From: Chitinophaga silvatica
GTDB lineage: Bacteria > Bacteroidota > Bacteroidia > Chitinophagales > Chitinophagaceae
NCBI RefSeq assembly: GCF_003419895.1
Contig: NZ_QPMM01000001.1
Coordinates: 372,001 to 436,000 of the forward strand
Direction: 5' to 3'
DNA: 64,000 bases
Below are positions 15,266 through 24,753 of the stretch, in pieces; the first letter of the stretch is position 1; each line of letters starts with the position of its first letter. A program made the translations under genes and the position numbers. The notes under the pieces were generated by a model, which was not told the origin of the DNA, did not search any database, and worked only from the letters and a program-made list of their open reading frames with translations.

Positions 15266-15347
15266 TCAAACAACAGCATAAATTTCCCGAACCTGTTTTT
15301 ATCCCACTGCCCCTAAAATTACTTCTCTTTAAATCAATAAGTTGCTT

Positions 15348-15391
15348 AATCAATTTAGCAGCATTTTTAAATACTGCTAAATTGATTTTGT
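15348..15391. terminator. Perfect hairpin between the array and the GH31 gene
   Basis: AATCAATTTAGCAG at 15348-15361 pairs perfectly with 15374-15387 over a 12-nt loop; TTTTG follows on the plus strand. It could end transcripts of the array from the left or of the GH31 gene from the right. The rest of 15266-15615 shows no gene or other structure. Confidence 0.6.
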
Positions 15392-15615
15392 ATTCTGAAA
15401 CCCTTTACAGTAAAAGGTTGTAGCGTTTTATAGAATCGAATCGATAATGTGAAAGTCTTAATTGAATGTTAAGAGTTTGTTCATTTTATTCATTGTCTTC
15501 AGGCATTTTGTTTAGTCCGTTTCACCTACTAATTTTGATACTCTAAAGTTGGCATAGGTTATGAAACCGGCGCGAGATCTCTATCTGTAGTGCCTTTCCT
15601 TTTTCCCTCTGACAA

Positions 15616-18012
15616 CTAACTTCTACTAATCTGAAGTATCTCAAAATTCCTTGGAACAACAAATGTAACCGTACCATCCGCTCCCGCTGAATCCAACTTC
15701 ATCGGCTTTCCATCTACCAACACTGTCTTTCCCGAAAATGGTAATCCATGTAACACAATACGATAATTACTGTAAGCTGTCTCATAATTAATATAACACT
15801 GCTTCTTCAAATAAAACTGATCCTTATCCGAACGCTGCTTAAAGCATATGATATTATATTGCCCGTTTTTGTAGCCATAATGATCTCCCGCATCTTCATA
15901 CAAAATACTTCTCACTACTTCTTCCCCAAAATAAACATCCAACAACATCTCCGTTACCGGCGTCTCATGTGTATACTGCATTACAGGATATTGCGGCAAT
16001 ACCGCCCCTGCCTTTACAAATAAAGGCATTTCATCCAATGGTGTCTTTACTGTAACATCATCTTTTCCTGTATATAACTGATCATTCCAGAAATAATACC
16101 ATTTACCTTCCGGTAAATAAATACTCTTCTCCGTCATTCCCTTTTCACTTACATGACTTAACAACAACGAATCGCCAAACATAAATTCATGCGTGCAATT
16201 ATAAGTAGCTTCATCATTTTGCGCAACAAATGCCAAAGGCCTCAACATCGGCGTTCCATAGGTAGCATATTGCCAGAAGGTACTGTACAAATAAGGTATC
16301 AACCTATATCGCAGATTAATAAACTTTGTAACCACCTTTTCATATTCGGTTCCAAAGCTCCATGGCTCCTGGTTAAAACCTGTTTCATTACTCGCACTAT
16401 GTGTACGCATCAGCGGATGAAACACTGCAAGCTGTATCCATCTGGTATATAATTCTCCGTCCGGTTCTCCAATAAATCCGCCTATATCGCTTCCGGTAAA
16501 AGAAATCCCGGATACTGCCAGCCGCTGACATTGCACACTCGCCAGCCATAAATGTTCCCAGCTCGAAACGTTATCACCTGTCCAAACAGAAGACCAACGC
16601 TGCGCCCCGGAATAACAAGACCTGGTAATCAGGAACGAGCGATTAGGCATCAGATATTTCTTCATCCCCGCTGCCGTTGCCTTACTCATCAAATGCCCGT
16701 AAATATTGTGTGCCTTACGATGGCTTACTTCTTCTCCGTCATAGTCGTGCCGCACATCTTCAGGAAATGATCCCATTTCAAAAACCGCTGGTTCGTTCAT
16801 ATCATTCCAAACGCCCCTTACTCCAACTTCCGCCAGGCTTTTAAATAAACTGCTCCACCAATCCCTGACAACCGGATTCGTAAAGTCGGGAAACACACAT
16901 TTACCCGGCCAAACATCCCCTTCCATCAGCGCACCATCTGCACGCTTACAGAAATAGTTATTTTTTAATCCTTCCTGATATACTTTATAATCCGGGTCCA
17001 CTTTAATCCCCGGGTCAATTATCACCACTACTTTAAAGCCTTCTGCTGCCAGATCCCTTATCAGACCTACCGGATCGGGAAACCATTCCTTGTTCCAGGT
17101 AAAGCAACGGAAACCCTCCATGTAATCAATGTCGAGGTAAATCACATCGCAGGGGATCTGACGTTTTCTAAACTCTTTGGCTATTTCCCTGACACGGGTA
17201 TCCGGATAGTAGCTCCATCTGCACTGGTGATAGCCCAAGGCCCATAATGGAGGCAATTCCGGTGTACCGGTCACTGTAGTATACGCCCGGGCAACATCCA
17301 ACAAATCCGGCCCATAAATGAAGTAGTAATTCATTTCTCCGCCCCTGGCCCAGAAACTGCATACATCGGTGCGTTCTTTACCAAAATCGAAAATGGTACG
17401 GAAGGTATTGTCAAAGAAAATTCCATATCCCTTCCCATGATGTAATCCATAATAAAAAGGAATGTTTCTGTATAATGGATCAGTATCTTTCTGAAAACCA
17501 TAGGCATCGGTACCATAGTTCTCTAGTCGCTTCCCTCTTAGATTTAACTCTGTTGGCTTATCACCCAGTCCGTAAAAACATTCGTTTTCCTGAATAAGCT
17601 TACTACAGTATTGAATTTTTCCTCCCTTCAATAAATAGTGCTGCCAGTGATACCCCATTTCATCCTGGTTGATCACATGACCTTCCGTATCTGTAATGGT
17701 AATCCGGAGATTGTCGCGGGCAATAAATATCTTAAGGGCATCTGTATAAATCTCAAAGGTTTCTTCCCATTCCTTTATCCCAAAAGTAATCGGAGATTCT
17801 TCCAGCGTATCGCTGGTTGCATAAGAGAAATCGCGTTGAAAAGTGCCTTCTGCGGCATATCGGAAACGAATAATCTTATCAGCAATAACCCTAACCTCCA
17901 ATGTAGTTTCAGAGGTCCAGAAACTAAAATAATTACCTTCTTTTTTCCATTCCCGGATCCCATCCGGGTAATGTTTTACACCATATTTACTTGACGAGGT
18001 TTCAACTTGCAT
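15616..18012 (-). CDS. Alpha-glucosidase, glycoside hydrolase family 31
   Basis: A 798-residue GH31 enzyme. The catalytic nucleophile is D404 in WNDMNEP and the acid/base D480 in WTGDNVSSW; further GH31 landmarks are the N-terminal beta-sandwich (about 1-230), DVIYLDIDYMEGFRCFTW and GISFTGSDIGGF. It hydrolyses non-reducing alpha-1,4 glucosides (maltose-type substrates) or a related alpha-linked sugar. There is no signal peptide, so it is probably cytoplasmic or in the periplasm by another route. The ATG at 18012 (MQVETSSSKYG) is preferred; an ATG ten codons upstream (18042) is possible. It is a single gene. Confidence 0.93.
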   Translation of the reverse strand: MQVETSSSKYGVKHYPDGIREWKKEGNYFSFWTSETTLEVRVIADKIIRFRYAAEGTFQRDFSYATSDTLEESPITFGIKEWEETFEIYTDALKIFIARDNLRITITDTEGHVINQDEMGYHWQHYLLKGGKIQYCSKLIQENECFYGLGDKPTELNLRGKRLENYGTDAYGFQKDTDPLYRNIPFYYGLHHGKGYGIFFDNTFRTIFDFGKERTDVCSFWARGGEMNYYFIYGPDLLDVARAYTTVTGTPELPPLWALGYHQCRWSYYPDTRVREIAKEFRKRQIPCDVIYLDIDYMEGFRCFTWNKEWFPDPVGLIRDLAAEGFKVVVIIDPGIKVDPDYKVYQEGLKNNYFCKRADGALMEGDVWPGKCVFPDFTNPVVRDWWSSLFKSLAEVGVRGVWNDMNEPAVFEMGSFPEDVRHDYDGEEVSHRKAHNIYGHLMSKATAAGMKKYLMPNRSFLITRSCYSGAQRWSSVWTGDNVSSWEHLWLASVQCQRLAVSGISFTGSDIGGFIGEPDGELYTRWIQLAVFHPLMRTHSASNETGFNQEPWSFGTEYEKVVTKFINLRYRLIPYLYSTFWQYATYGTPMLRPLAFVAQNDEATYNCTHEFMFGDSLLLSHVSEKGMTEKSIYLPEGKWYYFWNDQLYTGKDDVTVKTPLDEMPLFVKAGAVLPQYPVMQYTHETPVTEMLLDVYFGEEVVRSILYEDAGDHYGYKNGQYNIICFKQRSDKDQFYLKKQCYINYETAYSNYRIVLHGLPFSGKTVLVDGKPMKLDSAGADGTVTFVVPRNFEILQISRS

Positions 18013-18243
18013 AATCTCTATTTCTAAACCTGGTATTAACAACCATGGTCTTAAATTACATAAAAAATTACAGTAGTGTATTCATTTCAGCGTTAGACTA
18101 AGATAATCTTACGTTTACGATCTAAATCGTTTAACTGGCAAAAAATAATACAATTTGAAATTTTTACTTATTAACTTCAGCTTATTAATATACTTTTTGC
18201 TTTAACCTATTTAATGGTGCACCTTTCCAGGAGCACCTTTTTC

Positions 18244-19266
18244 TTAATATAAAGAAATCTCTAATCTGGCTACTTTGCTTCCAACCAAATAAACAGCCGT
18301 TCCATTTCTGGCTTTCGCCACTGCATTATAACCTTCCCCGATCCTACGCCAGTTTCTTCCTCCGTCTTCAGATATATCCGTTCCATTCGTTCCGGTGCTA
18401 ATTAACAGTTTATCAGTCAAATAAGCAACACATGACCTGTATCCGCCCGGTCCTTTCCCGGCTGCCTTCCAGGTTTTACCTCCATCTTCCGTAAGTATGC
18501 AATTTTCTTTTTCAAACCCTGGCTGCTGGTAATCCCCTCCAACAATAATACCTCTGTGCTGGTCATAAAACGCAACTGAAAAGGCACCTTTCGTACTGCT
18601 TCCCTGAATCAGTGGTAGCGTGTAGGCTTTCCAGTTAGTTTCTTTTATCCAGAAACGGGAAACTGAACCGCCTGTTACAAAACAAGGCTTTTTGTCTGGC
18701 CTGATAATCAGACTGGTGCCGCTGGCTGCAAAAATCGCTTCTCCCTCCCTGGCTTCAGGAAGTAGTTGCGCTTTATCACGTTTCCAGCTATTTCCCTTGT
18801 TTTGTGTCTGAATGACAATAAATTTCCCATCTATCGGATCTCCAATAGCTATTCCTTGTCGCTGATCCATAAATTGTAGTCCATCGAAGAAGATCCCTGA
18901 AGTTGTATCCAGGTGTTTTTCTTGCCAGTTGCGGCCTCCATCGATCGTGGCATAAATATGTGCCGGGCTTCCGGCATTTAGAACAATAGCGCTTTTATCG
19001 TCGAATGCATATAATGATCTCCAATCACAGCTGTCACATGCTCCTATTTTATTCCATTCCCAGGTATTTCCTCCGTCGGTGCTTCTGCCTACCTGGCTTC
19101 CTGTTCCGGAAGCCCAAAGTACTGAATCATTAACCACACTTATTCCCCTGAGGCTTTTGGCAGGTGGGGCAGGTAAAGTTTTTATACTGTATTCCTGTGC
19201 TAAAACAGGAAATTTTGACAAAATCAGGAAAAACAACAAGCTTACTGTTATGCTTTTTTTCTTCAT
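18244..19266 (-). CDS. Secreted YCF48/BNR-repeat beta-propeller protein
   Basis: A 340-residue exported protein with a signal peptide (MKKKSITVSLLFFLILSKF, cleaved after LAQ). It carries several Asp-box-like repeats: STDGGNTW, TIDGGRNW, TEDGGKTW and SEDGGRNW, the mark of BNR/YCF48-type propellers (annotated as photosystem II assembly factor-like or oxidoreductase-like). Such folds bind carbohydrates or proteins; enzymatic activity cannot be inferred. The ATG at 19266 starts the signal peptide; an upstream in-frame extension is unlikely. Confidence 0.75.
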   Translation of the reverse strand: MKKKSITVSLLFFLILSKFPVLAQEYSIKTLPAPPAKSLRGISVVNDSVLWASGTGSQVGRSTDGGNTWEWNKIGACDSCDWRSLYAFDDKSAIVLNAGSPAHIYATIDGGRNWQEKHLDTTSGIFFDGLQFMDQRQGIAIGDPIDGKFIVIQTQNKGNSWKRDKAQLLPEAREGEAIFAASGTSLIIRPDKKPCFVTGGSVSRFWIKETNWKAYTLPLIQGSSTKGAFSVAFYDQHRGIIVGGDYQQPGFEKENCILTEDGGKTWKAAGKGPGGYRSCVAYLTDKLLISTGTNGTDISEDGGRNWRRIGEGYNAVAKARNGTAVYLVGSKVARLEISLY

Positions 19267-19380
19267 AAAAAACGGCCACCGTAGCGCAATCAGGAAGTCC
19301 GAACCAGAGTATATCATTTAAATTCAATTTATTAAAGGGAAGAAAATTACAAAATTGTAACAAAGTGTGAGCTAGATTTA

Positions 19381-19388
19381 TATATTTG
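19381..19388 (+). promoter_or_regulatory. Promoter box upstream of the sensor kinase
   Basis: TATATTTG matches the TAnnTTTG box exactly, 38 bp before the GTG start at 19427; the upstream -33 element is weak (TTG at 19355-19357). Confidence 0.4.
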
Positions 19389-19426
19389 CAAGATTACCAA
19401 GACCTGCGTTTAATTACTAAAACATA

Positions 19427-22400
19427 GTGCGTCAACTGTCGTCAATTATACTGTTTGTCCTGTGCTGCTATTGGAGTATCTTCTCCGGGAAAGTAAGCGC
19501 ACAGGAAAAGCCATATATTTTTGACAGCTACAGCGTAAATGAAGGGCTCTCTCAAAGTACGGTCTTCGATATTATGCGCGATGATCAGGGCTTTATGTGG
19601 ATCGCCACCCGCGATGGGATCAACCGCTTCGATGGTTACACTTTCAATGAATACAGATATAAACCCAGCTCTCTTTTTAAAGCCGGGGAAGGAATGGGAG
19701 AATTGGTACCAAGGGGGAGCACAGGTGACAGAGCTGTAATCAATCGGTTCGACCTGAAAGGATACAAGGGATATTTATTTTATAAAGATTCCAGACACCA
19801 GTTGTTAGTGACCCATAATAATGGAATCAGTCTGTATAATAAATACAGAAACAGCTTTCAGACACTACTCGAAGATACCTCCAACGTTAGCGCTCAGGAG
19901 CGTGATAATAATGTCAAATATTCAATTCTGGGAGAAGATTTGCCAACCAATACATTATGGGTTTGGCGCCCAATGAAGGGAATATATGTATTGGACGAAA
20001 GTTCATATGCCGTTAAAAGAATCATTTTATACCCTACACAATTCTATAAAAACGGTAATTTACCAACAGAAGTAATAAAGGATGGGAGCAATATTTGGAT
20101 GAACGGAGGGGTAGGTGAATTGTTTGTCCTGAATACCAAAACGCTTAAACTTACTTCCTACTGTATTCCGGGCATTGGTGAAAAACCTTTACTGAGAAGT
20201 CTGAACAAGGATTCGCTTATTATCGTCAGCACCGGACATATCATTATTTTCAATAAACAGCGGAATAAGTTTACTGACCTTGTTGTTAATGTGGTAAATG
20301 AAAGGAATGAACCCTTTGAGCCGGCTGTTTCGGAAATCGATCAATATGGTAATGTTTGGATTGGAGGAAGTGATGGTATTTTGATCTATAACATAGCAAG
20401 AAATGAGATAATAAGGCATATTGTAAGCTTTAATACATTTGAAACACGCTCATTCAATAATGTCAGTTGCCTGTATAGAGATAGCTCCGATAATATGTGG
20501 GTGGGAACTGATGGGGATGGATTAAAAAAATATAGTCCGCATAAGAAAGTCTTCAATCTCTACAGATCTCCGTATATCACTCATAATATGGTTCAGTCTG
20601 TATACAAGCATGATGACGGAAAGCTTTATGTAGGATTGATGCGTGATGGGCTAAATGTTTATGAAGACGGAGGCCGGTTTTTGGAGAGAATATCAAATGA
20701 ATTGTATCCGGGCAAATTTCCGGCGAATGATCTTGGTGCTATTTGCAGGGAAAATGCCGATAATCTTTGGCTACACTTTACCAATATGCATATTGGCTTA
20801 TTCAATGTGCAAACCAAAGCTTTTCAGGATCTTACATACAAAATAAAGGCACTGGGGTTACCAGTTCAGCGGGCACCTTTTCCTTTTCTATTTAAGAGAA
20901 CAAATGGAGAACTGTATTTTAATTACGGAGGATATTTATTACAGTTCGAGGGAACAGAAAGAGGGTATGAAGTAAAAATAGTGCATGAATTTGCGAATGA
21001 GTTGCTAACCTGCTATTTTGAAGATTTTCTGGGTAACCAGTATGTGGGCACCAAATCGGCATTATATGTAAAGAATGCGTATGAGAGCAGGTGGAAACTG
21101 ATTTCCTTACCTCCGGGAACTACCGTAAAATCAATCAATAAAAATGCCCATAAAGACCTGTTGGTGGCAACCAATAAAGGTTTATTTGTAATCGACGCAT
21201 CAAATCATATCAAGCAGCATTACAATAGTTATGATAATCCCAAATTGATCAATGACTATATGTATGGGGTGTTGTTAGATGATAAAGATAAAATTTGGGT
21301 GAGTCACAATAAGGGGATATCACAGATTAATCCGTTAACAGGAGAGATTACCACTTATAATTATGAAGACGGGCTTCAATCAAATGAGTTTAATACCGGA
21401 GCATATCATAAATCGATAGACGGAGAGCTGTTTTTTGGCGGAATAAGAGGAGTTAATGGGTTTTATCCAAAAAATTTCCGCGACAATTTATCTAATAGTA
21501 AGGTGGTTATCAGGCGAATGGAAGTGCTGGACAAACCGTATGAATCTGATACCGCCATTTCTTTGCTTAAAAAAGTAGTACTACCATATAATCAGAATAC
21601 TATTGCAATTGAATTTGTTCCACTGGAATTTACCAATCCTTTAAAAAATAAGGTGCAGTATAAACTGGAAGGTGCAGATGAAGATTGGGTGCAGGCAGGT
21701 ACATTCAGGATGGCACGTTATACCAACCTGCATCCGGGGAGCTACACATTTAAGGTGAGAGGATCAAATAACGATGATATTTGGAGCGCAGCACCAACTA
21801 CGCTTGAAATTGTGATAAAAATTCCTTTCTGGCAATCGTTGTGGTTCCGGTTCTTACTTTTATTGCTTTTGTTGGGGATAGCATATTATTTCTCTACTTT
21901 GTATCTCGATTATAAGATCAGACATGAGAAGCTGAAACTGGAGAAAGAGCAGGCTGTAGATCAGGAAAGAGCAAGGATTTCCAGTGATATGCATGATGAT
22001 TTGGGATCGGGATTATCAACCATCCGATTATTAAGTGAAGTAGCCAAGCGAAAAATTAAAGATCCGGCTCAAACCAGGGAAGTTGAAAGAATTTCTGAGA
22101 CGGCAGGAGAGATGGTCGATAAAATGAGCGAGATTATTTGGGCAATGAGCTCTGCCAATGATAGCTTGGCTAACCTGATCGCCTATATGAGAAGTTTTGC
22201 AGCCGAGTTTTTGGAACATGCACACATTACACATCAGTTTTATATCCCGGAAACAATTCCGAATATTAAATTAAGCGGTGGAACAAGAAGAAATATTTAT
22301 CTCGCAGTTAAAGAGTCTTTGCACAATGTGGTAAAACATGCAAAAGCAACAGAGGTGATTGTAGAGGTAAAAGTTCATAAGAATATGACTATCATGATTA

Positions 22401-22552
22401 AAGACAATGGAAAAGGCTTCGATCAGGAGAAAGTAAGATTATTTGGTAACGGATTGAAAAATATTCAGAAAAGAATGATGTCGGTGGGAGGAAATGCTGA
22501 TATAACGTCTAACAACGGTACAATAGTTTTTCTCGATATCCCGCTAAATTAG
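19427..22552 (+). CDS. Reg_prop/Y_Y_Y two-component sensor histidine kinase (HisKA_3 type)
   Basis: A 1041-residue membrane sensor. A signal peptide (to about residue 26, VSAQ) is followed by a periplasmic propeller of Reg_prop-like repeats (for example SVNEGLSQSTVFDIMRDDQGFMWIATRDGINRFDGYTF split over 36-75), a Y_Y_Y domain ending at about 795 (NLHPGSYTFKVRGSNND), one transmembrane helix at about 801-823, then a LiaS/NarX-type kinase core with H856 in SSDMHDDLGSG and an HATPase with DNGKGFD and GNGLKNIQKRM. No receiver or AraC domain is fused, unlike hybrid systems. The start is GTG at 19427. Its partner regulator follows 86 bp downstream. The ligand is unknown; relatives often sense glycans. 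Confidence 0.9.
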   Translation: MRQLSSIILFVLCCYWSIFSGKVSAQEKPYIFDSYSVNEGLSQSTVFDIMRDDQGFMWIATRDGINRFDGYTFNEYRYKPSSLFKAGEGMGELVPRGSTGDRAVINRFDLKGYKGYLFYKDSRHQLLVTHNNGISLYNKYRNSFQTLLEDTSNVSAQERDNNVKYSILGEDLPTNTLWVWRPMKGIYVLDESSYAVKRIILYPTQFYKNGNLPTEVIKDGSNIWMNGGVGELFVLNTKTLKLTSYCIPGIGEKPLLRSLNKDSLIIVSTGHIIIFNKQRNKFTDLVVNVVNERNEPFEPAVSEIDQYGNVWIGGSDGILIYNIARNEIIRHIVSFNTFETRSFNNVSCLYRDSSDNMWVGTDGDGLKKYSPHKKVFNLYRSPYITHNMVQSVYKHDDGKLYVGLMRDGLNVYEDGGRFLERISNELYPGKFPANDLGAICRENADNLWLHFTNMHIGLFNVQTKAFQDLTYKIKALGLPVQRAPFPFLFKRTNGELYFNYGGYLLQFEGTERGYEVKIVHEFANELLTCYFEDFLGNQYVGTKSALYVKNAYESRWKLISLPPGTTVKSINKNAHKDLLVATNKGLFVIDASNHIKQHYNSYDNPKLINDYMYGVLLDDKDKIWVSHNKGISQINPLTGEITTYNYEDGLQSNEFNTGAYHKSIDGELFFGGIRGVNGFYPKNFRDNLSNSKVVIRRMEVLDKPYESDTAISLLKKVVLPYNQNTIAIEFVPLEFTNPLKNKVQYKLEGADEDWVQAGTFRMARYTNLHPGSYTFKVRGSNNDDIWSAAPTTLEIVIKIPFWQSLWFRFLLLLLLLGIAYYFSTLYLDYKIRHEKLKLEKEQAVDQERARISSDMHDDLGSGLSTIRLLSEVAKRKIKDPAQTREVERISETAGEMVDKMSEIIWAMSSANDSLANLIAYMRSFAAEFLEHAHITHQFYIPETIPNIKLSGGTRRNIYLAVKESLHNVVKHAKATEVIVEVKVHKNMTIMIKDNGKGFDQEKVRLFGNGLKNIQKRMMSVGGNADITSNNGTIVFLDIPLN

Positions 22553-22638
22553 CATACATTTGTTGATCGTAACATTTAAGTGTTATAATTCCTTTTAAAA
22601 ACATGACGGTATACTCTAAGAAAAAGTCCCAGGATCAT

Positions 22639-23271
22639 ATGGACACAATTACTATTGCTATTGTGGAGGATAACCATGACATCCGTACAGCGATGGAATT
22701 GCTCATTAATGGTTCTGATGGTTATGCTTGTGTAGGGACTTTTAACAATGCGGAAACCGCCGTGGAGCAAATCCCTCAATTGATGCCGAACGTGGTGCTG
22801 ATGGATTTTAATTTACCAGGCGGGATGAATGGGATTGAATGTATTGCCCAGTTGAAAAGAGAACATCCGGATATGCAGTTTATGATGCTGACGGTTTATG
22901 AAGATGATGATAAAATCTTCATGGCATTGGAAGCCGGTGCAAGCGGATACATTCTGAAAAAAACTTCCCCGGGCGAATTACTGGAGGCAATACGTGATCT
23001 CTATGATGGAGGATCTCCTATGAGTTCCCAGATTGCCAGAAGGGTCGTTGCGTTTTTCCAGAAACAGGCAAAACCAAATCCTGCTTTAGAAGCATTAACT
23101 GCGAGAGAGAAAGAAATTTTAGATCAGTTATCCAAAGGTTATCTCTATAAAGAAATAGCGAGCAACCTCTTTATCAGTATCGAAACTGTTAGACGTCACG
23201 TTCATAATATCTACGAAAAGCTCCATGTTCGTAGCAGAACTGATGCCGTAAATAAATATTACAACCGATAA
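22639..23271 (+). CDS. LuxR/NarL-type response regulator
   Basis: A 210-residue regulator: receiver domain with acidic pocket ED(10-11), phosphoacceptor D56 in VVLMDFNLPGG, and the conserved switch T and K (MLTVYED, YILKKT); then a LuxR helix-turn-helix (about 147-205) with LTAREKEILDQLSKG and ETVRRHVHNIYEKLHV. It is the natural partner of the kinase at 19427. The start MDTITIAIVEDNHD at 22639 is preferred; an ATG 12 codons upstream exists. Confidence 0.93.
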   Translation: MDTITIAIVEDNHDIRTAMELLINGSDGYACVGTFNNAETAVEQIPQLMPNVVLMDFNLPGGMNGIECIAQLKREHPDMQFMMLTVYEDDDKIFMALEAGASGYILKKTSPGELLEAIRDLYDGGSPMSSQIARRVVAFFQKQAKPNPALEALTAREKEILDQLSKGYLYKEIASNLFISIETVRRHVHNIYEKLHVRSRTDAVNKYYNR

Positions 23272-23355
23272 AAATAGTTAAGGGATTTTGACTACCAGAA
23301 ATTTACAGAAACAGAAGTGTATTCTTAATCTGAAAATTTCTGATAGTCTAAATCC

Positions 23356-23448
23356 CTAAGCTTTTTTTGGTTTTGATAACAAATGCACAGATAATACAAC
23401 AGCAGCAATTAATAAGCATGCAAGTTTGAAAAATATACCGGTTTTCAT
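23356..23448 (-). CDS. Small membrane peptide, 30 aa
   Basis: Minus-strand frame of 30 residues starting MKTGIFFKLACLL and ending SKPKKA: one hydrophobic helix (about 5-24) with a basic C-terminal tail. It is one of two such frames between the response regulator and the MepB-like gene. No known family. It may be a real short membrane protein; the evidence is the composition only. Confidence 0.35.
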   Translation of the reverse strand: MKTGIFFKLACLLIAAVVLSVHLLSKPKKA

Positions 23449-23566
23449 AAGATAGGTGTTTTCGGTTAATAGAATAATATCTTTCACAATCGAACATAAC
23501 ACTCCCTTACAGCCTTAATTACCAGTCTGTTGTCTCTTTTACAATAAAAATGAATGAGCGTGCAGG

Positions 23567-23716
23567 TTATCTTAGCATCTGCCAGGAATCAAATTTCCTG
23601 ATCAATCTAAGAAACTTATTACCAATGTTATTTTCCTGCTCTTTTTTGATAAGATATGAAGCTACAATTGCTCCAAGTAATACGGCAGTAATAAAGATTA
23701 GAAATAGTATTTTCAT
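23567..23716 (-). CDS. Small membrane protein, 49 aa
   Basis: ATG at 23716 to TAA at 23567 on the minus strand. The product starts MKILFLIFITAVLLGAIVAS, one transmembrane segment at about 3-22, and is followed by a charged tail (KKEQENN and RLIRKFDSWQ). The layout resembles that of other short single-pass proteins in this window (1492-1617, 23356-23448). No family is recognised. Confidence 0.4.
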   Translation of the reverse strand: MKILFLIFITAVLLGAIVASYLIKKEQENNIGNKFLRLIRKFDSWQMLR

Positions 23717-23875
23717 AAGGACATAGGTTAGGTTTTCAGATAGTTGACTTAACGTAAATATAATGATTTTTTTGATATAAAAGTTTTTATAGATGTTTTT
23801 TTAAATATTTTTCGGGTTGATTGATCGAGTTTTGATTAGTATGTTGATTTGCAAATAATTAGATGCTTTTGCCTC

Positions 23876-24376
23876 TTAAATACGACTAATAATCGATTTA
23901 AACTTTTGAAAATTAATAGCTGCCGGATTACTTAAATCAATGAAATAATTTGTTTGCCACTCTTTAGTTTTTTCTGCTTGTTTATTTTCAGGAATATCCC
24001 AATCGGTGTAAACTCTGAAACCTCTTTTTCCCTCTTTATCGTTTGTTGTTAGTATTTGTTTCTCACTTAAGATTTGCTTCGGAAAAAGGAAGAATCCAAA
24101 TTGGTTTTGAAGCGCTGCAGCGATGATATAAAAATCAAAATCATCATTCACGTTAAATGGTTCCGTTATTTTGGAGGCATTTCTTTTCCATAAGGTCACA
24201 AACTGTCCTACCTTCTTAGGGGTGATTTTTGCTTTTCTGAATTTTATTTGAAGATTTTCAAGTTGAAAGTTGAATCCAAAGTATTCCTCACATTCCAGGT
24301 CTTCAATCAGGTTTGAAATTTTCAGGTTGTTTACCTGAAATATTGAATTATCTATTCGGCTTAATACTTCATTCAT
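23876..24376 (-). CDS. MepB-like family protein
   Basis: A 166-residue soluble protein. The segment KFRKAKITPKKVGQFVTLWKRN, split here at about residues 46-66, and the downstream FYIIAAALQNQFGFFLFPKQIL, followed later by GKRGFRVY and a C-terminal KFKSII, match the MepB family (the third gene of the mepRAB locus of Staphylococcus, biochemical role unknown). The gene stands alone, with no MepA-type efflux pump in reach. A role in nucleic-acid or small-molecule binding has been proposed for relatives, but nothing in this sequence decides it. Confidence 0.7.
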   Translation of the reverse strand: MNEVLSRIDNSIFQVNNLKISNLIEDLECEEYFGFNFQLENLQIKFRKAKITPKKVGQFVTLWKRNASKITEPFNVNDDFDFYIIAAALQNQFGFFLFPKQILSEKQILTTNDKEGKRGFRVYTDWDIPENKQAEKTKEWQTNYFIDLSNPAAINFQKFKSIISRI

Positions 24377-24753
24377 TGTCTGGAGGAAATTGTGTGAACG
24401 AAATTAGCAACTTTTACATCCGGAACTCTCTAATAGAACATATTCCGTCTTTAATTGGTATTTTCAATGTTGAATAGCAGCGCTATCTTTTAATATGTAT
24501 GTTAGTTCTTCAAAATAATACTTATAAAAGCCCCAAAAAAAGCAACCTCAAGCGATTTGATTCTACTTTAATGAAATTTAACATCTCTTAATTTGCTGAT
24601 TTACAACTTTTTAGGTATATTGTCTAACTAATACTTGGGATGATTGGCTGAATCCTTTATTTTTGCCAGCATTCTGGTTTTGCTAAAAGATTTAGTATCG
24701 GAGCAAATCAATGATAAACCCTTGTAATAATAGTATTTAGGAAATTTTAATAT
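24377..24753. other. Intergenic region before parE
   Basis: 377 bp, AT-rich, between the divergent MepB-like gene and parE. Apart from the promoter-like element at 24634-24665 I see no gene, repeat or strong hairpin in it. Confidence 0.5.
24634..24665 (+). promoter_or_regulatory. Promoter-like element of the parE-parC operon
   Basis: CTTG at 24634-24637, 20-bp spacer, TATTTTTG at 24658-24665, the second box being a full match to TAnnTTTG. The leader to the parE ATG would be about 80 nt. Confidence 0.45.

Noticed and set aside
18211..18240. Inverted GGTGC/GCACC pair with a T run upstream of the YCF48-like gene
   Set aside because: Only 5 bp of stem and the T run points the wrong way for the flanking minus-strand genes; kept out of the feature list.
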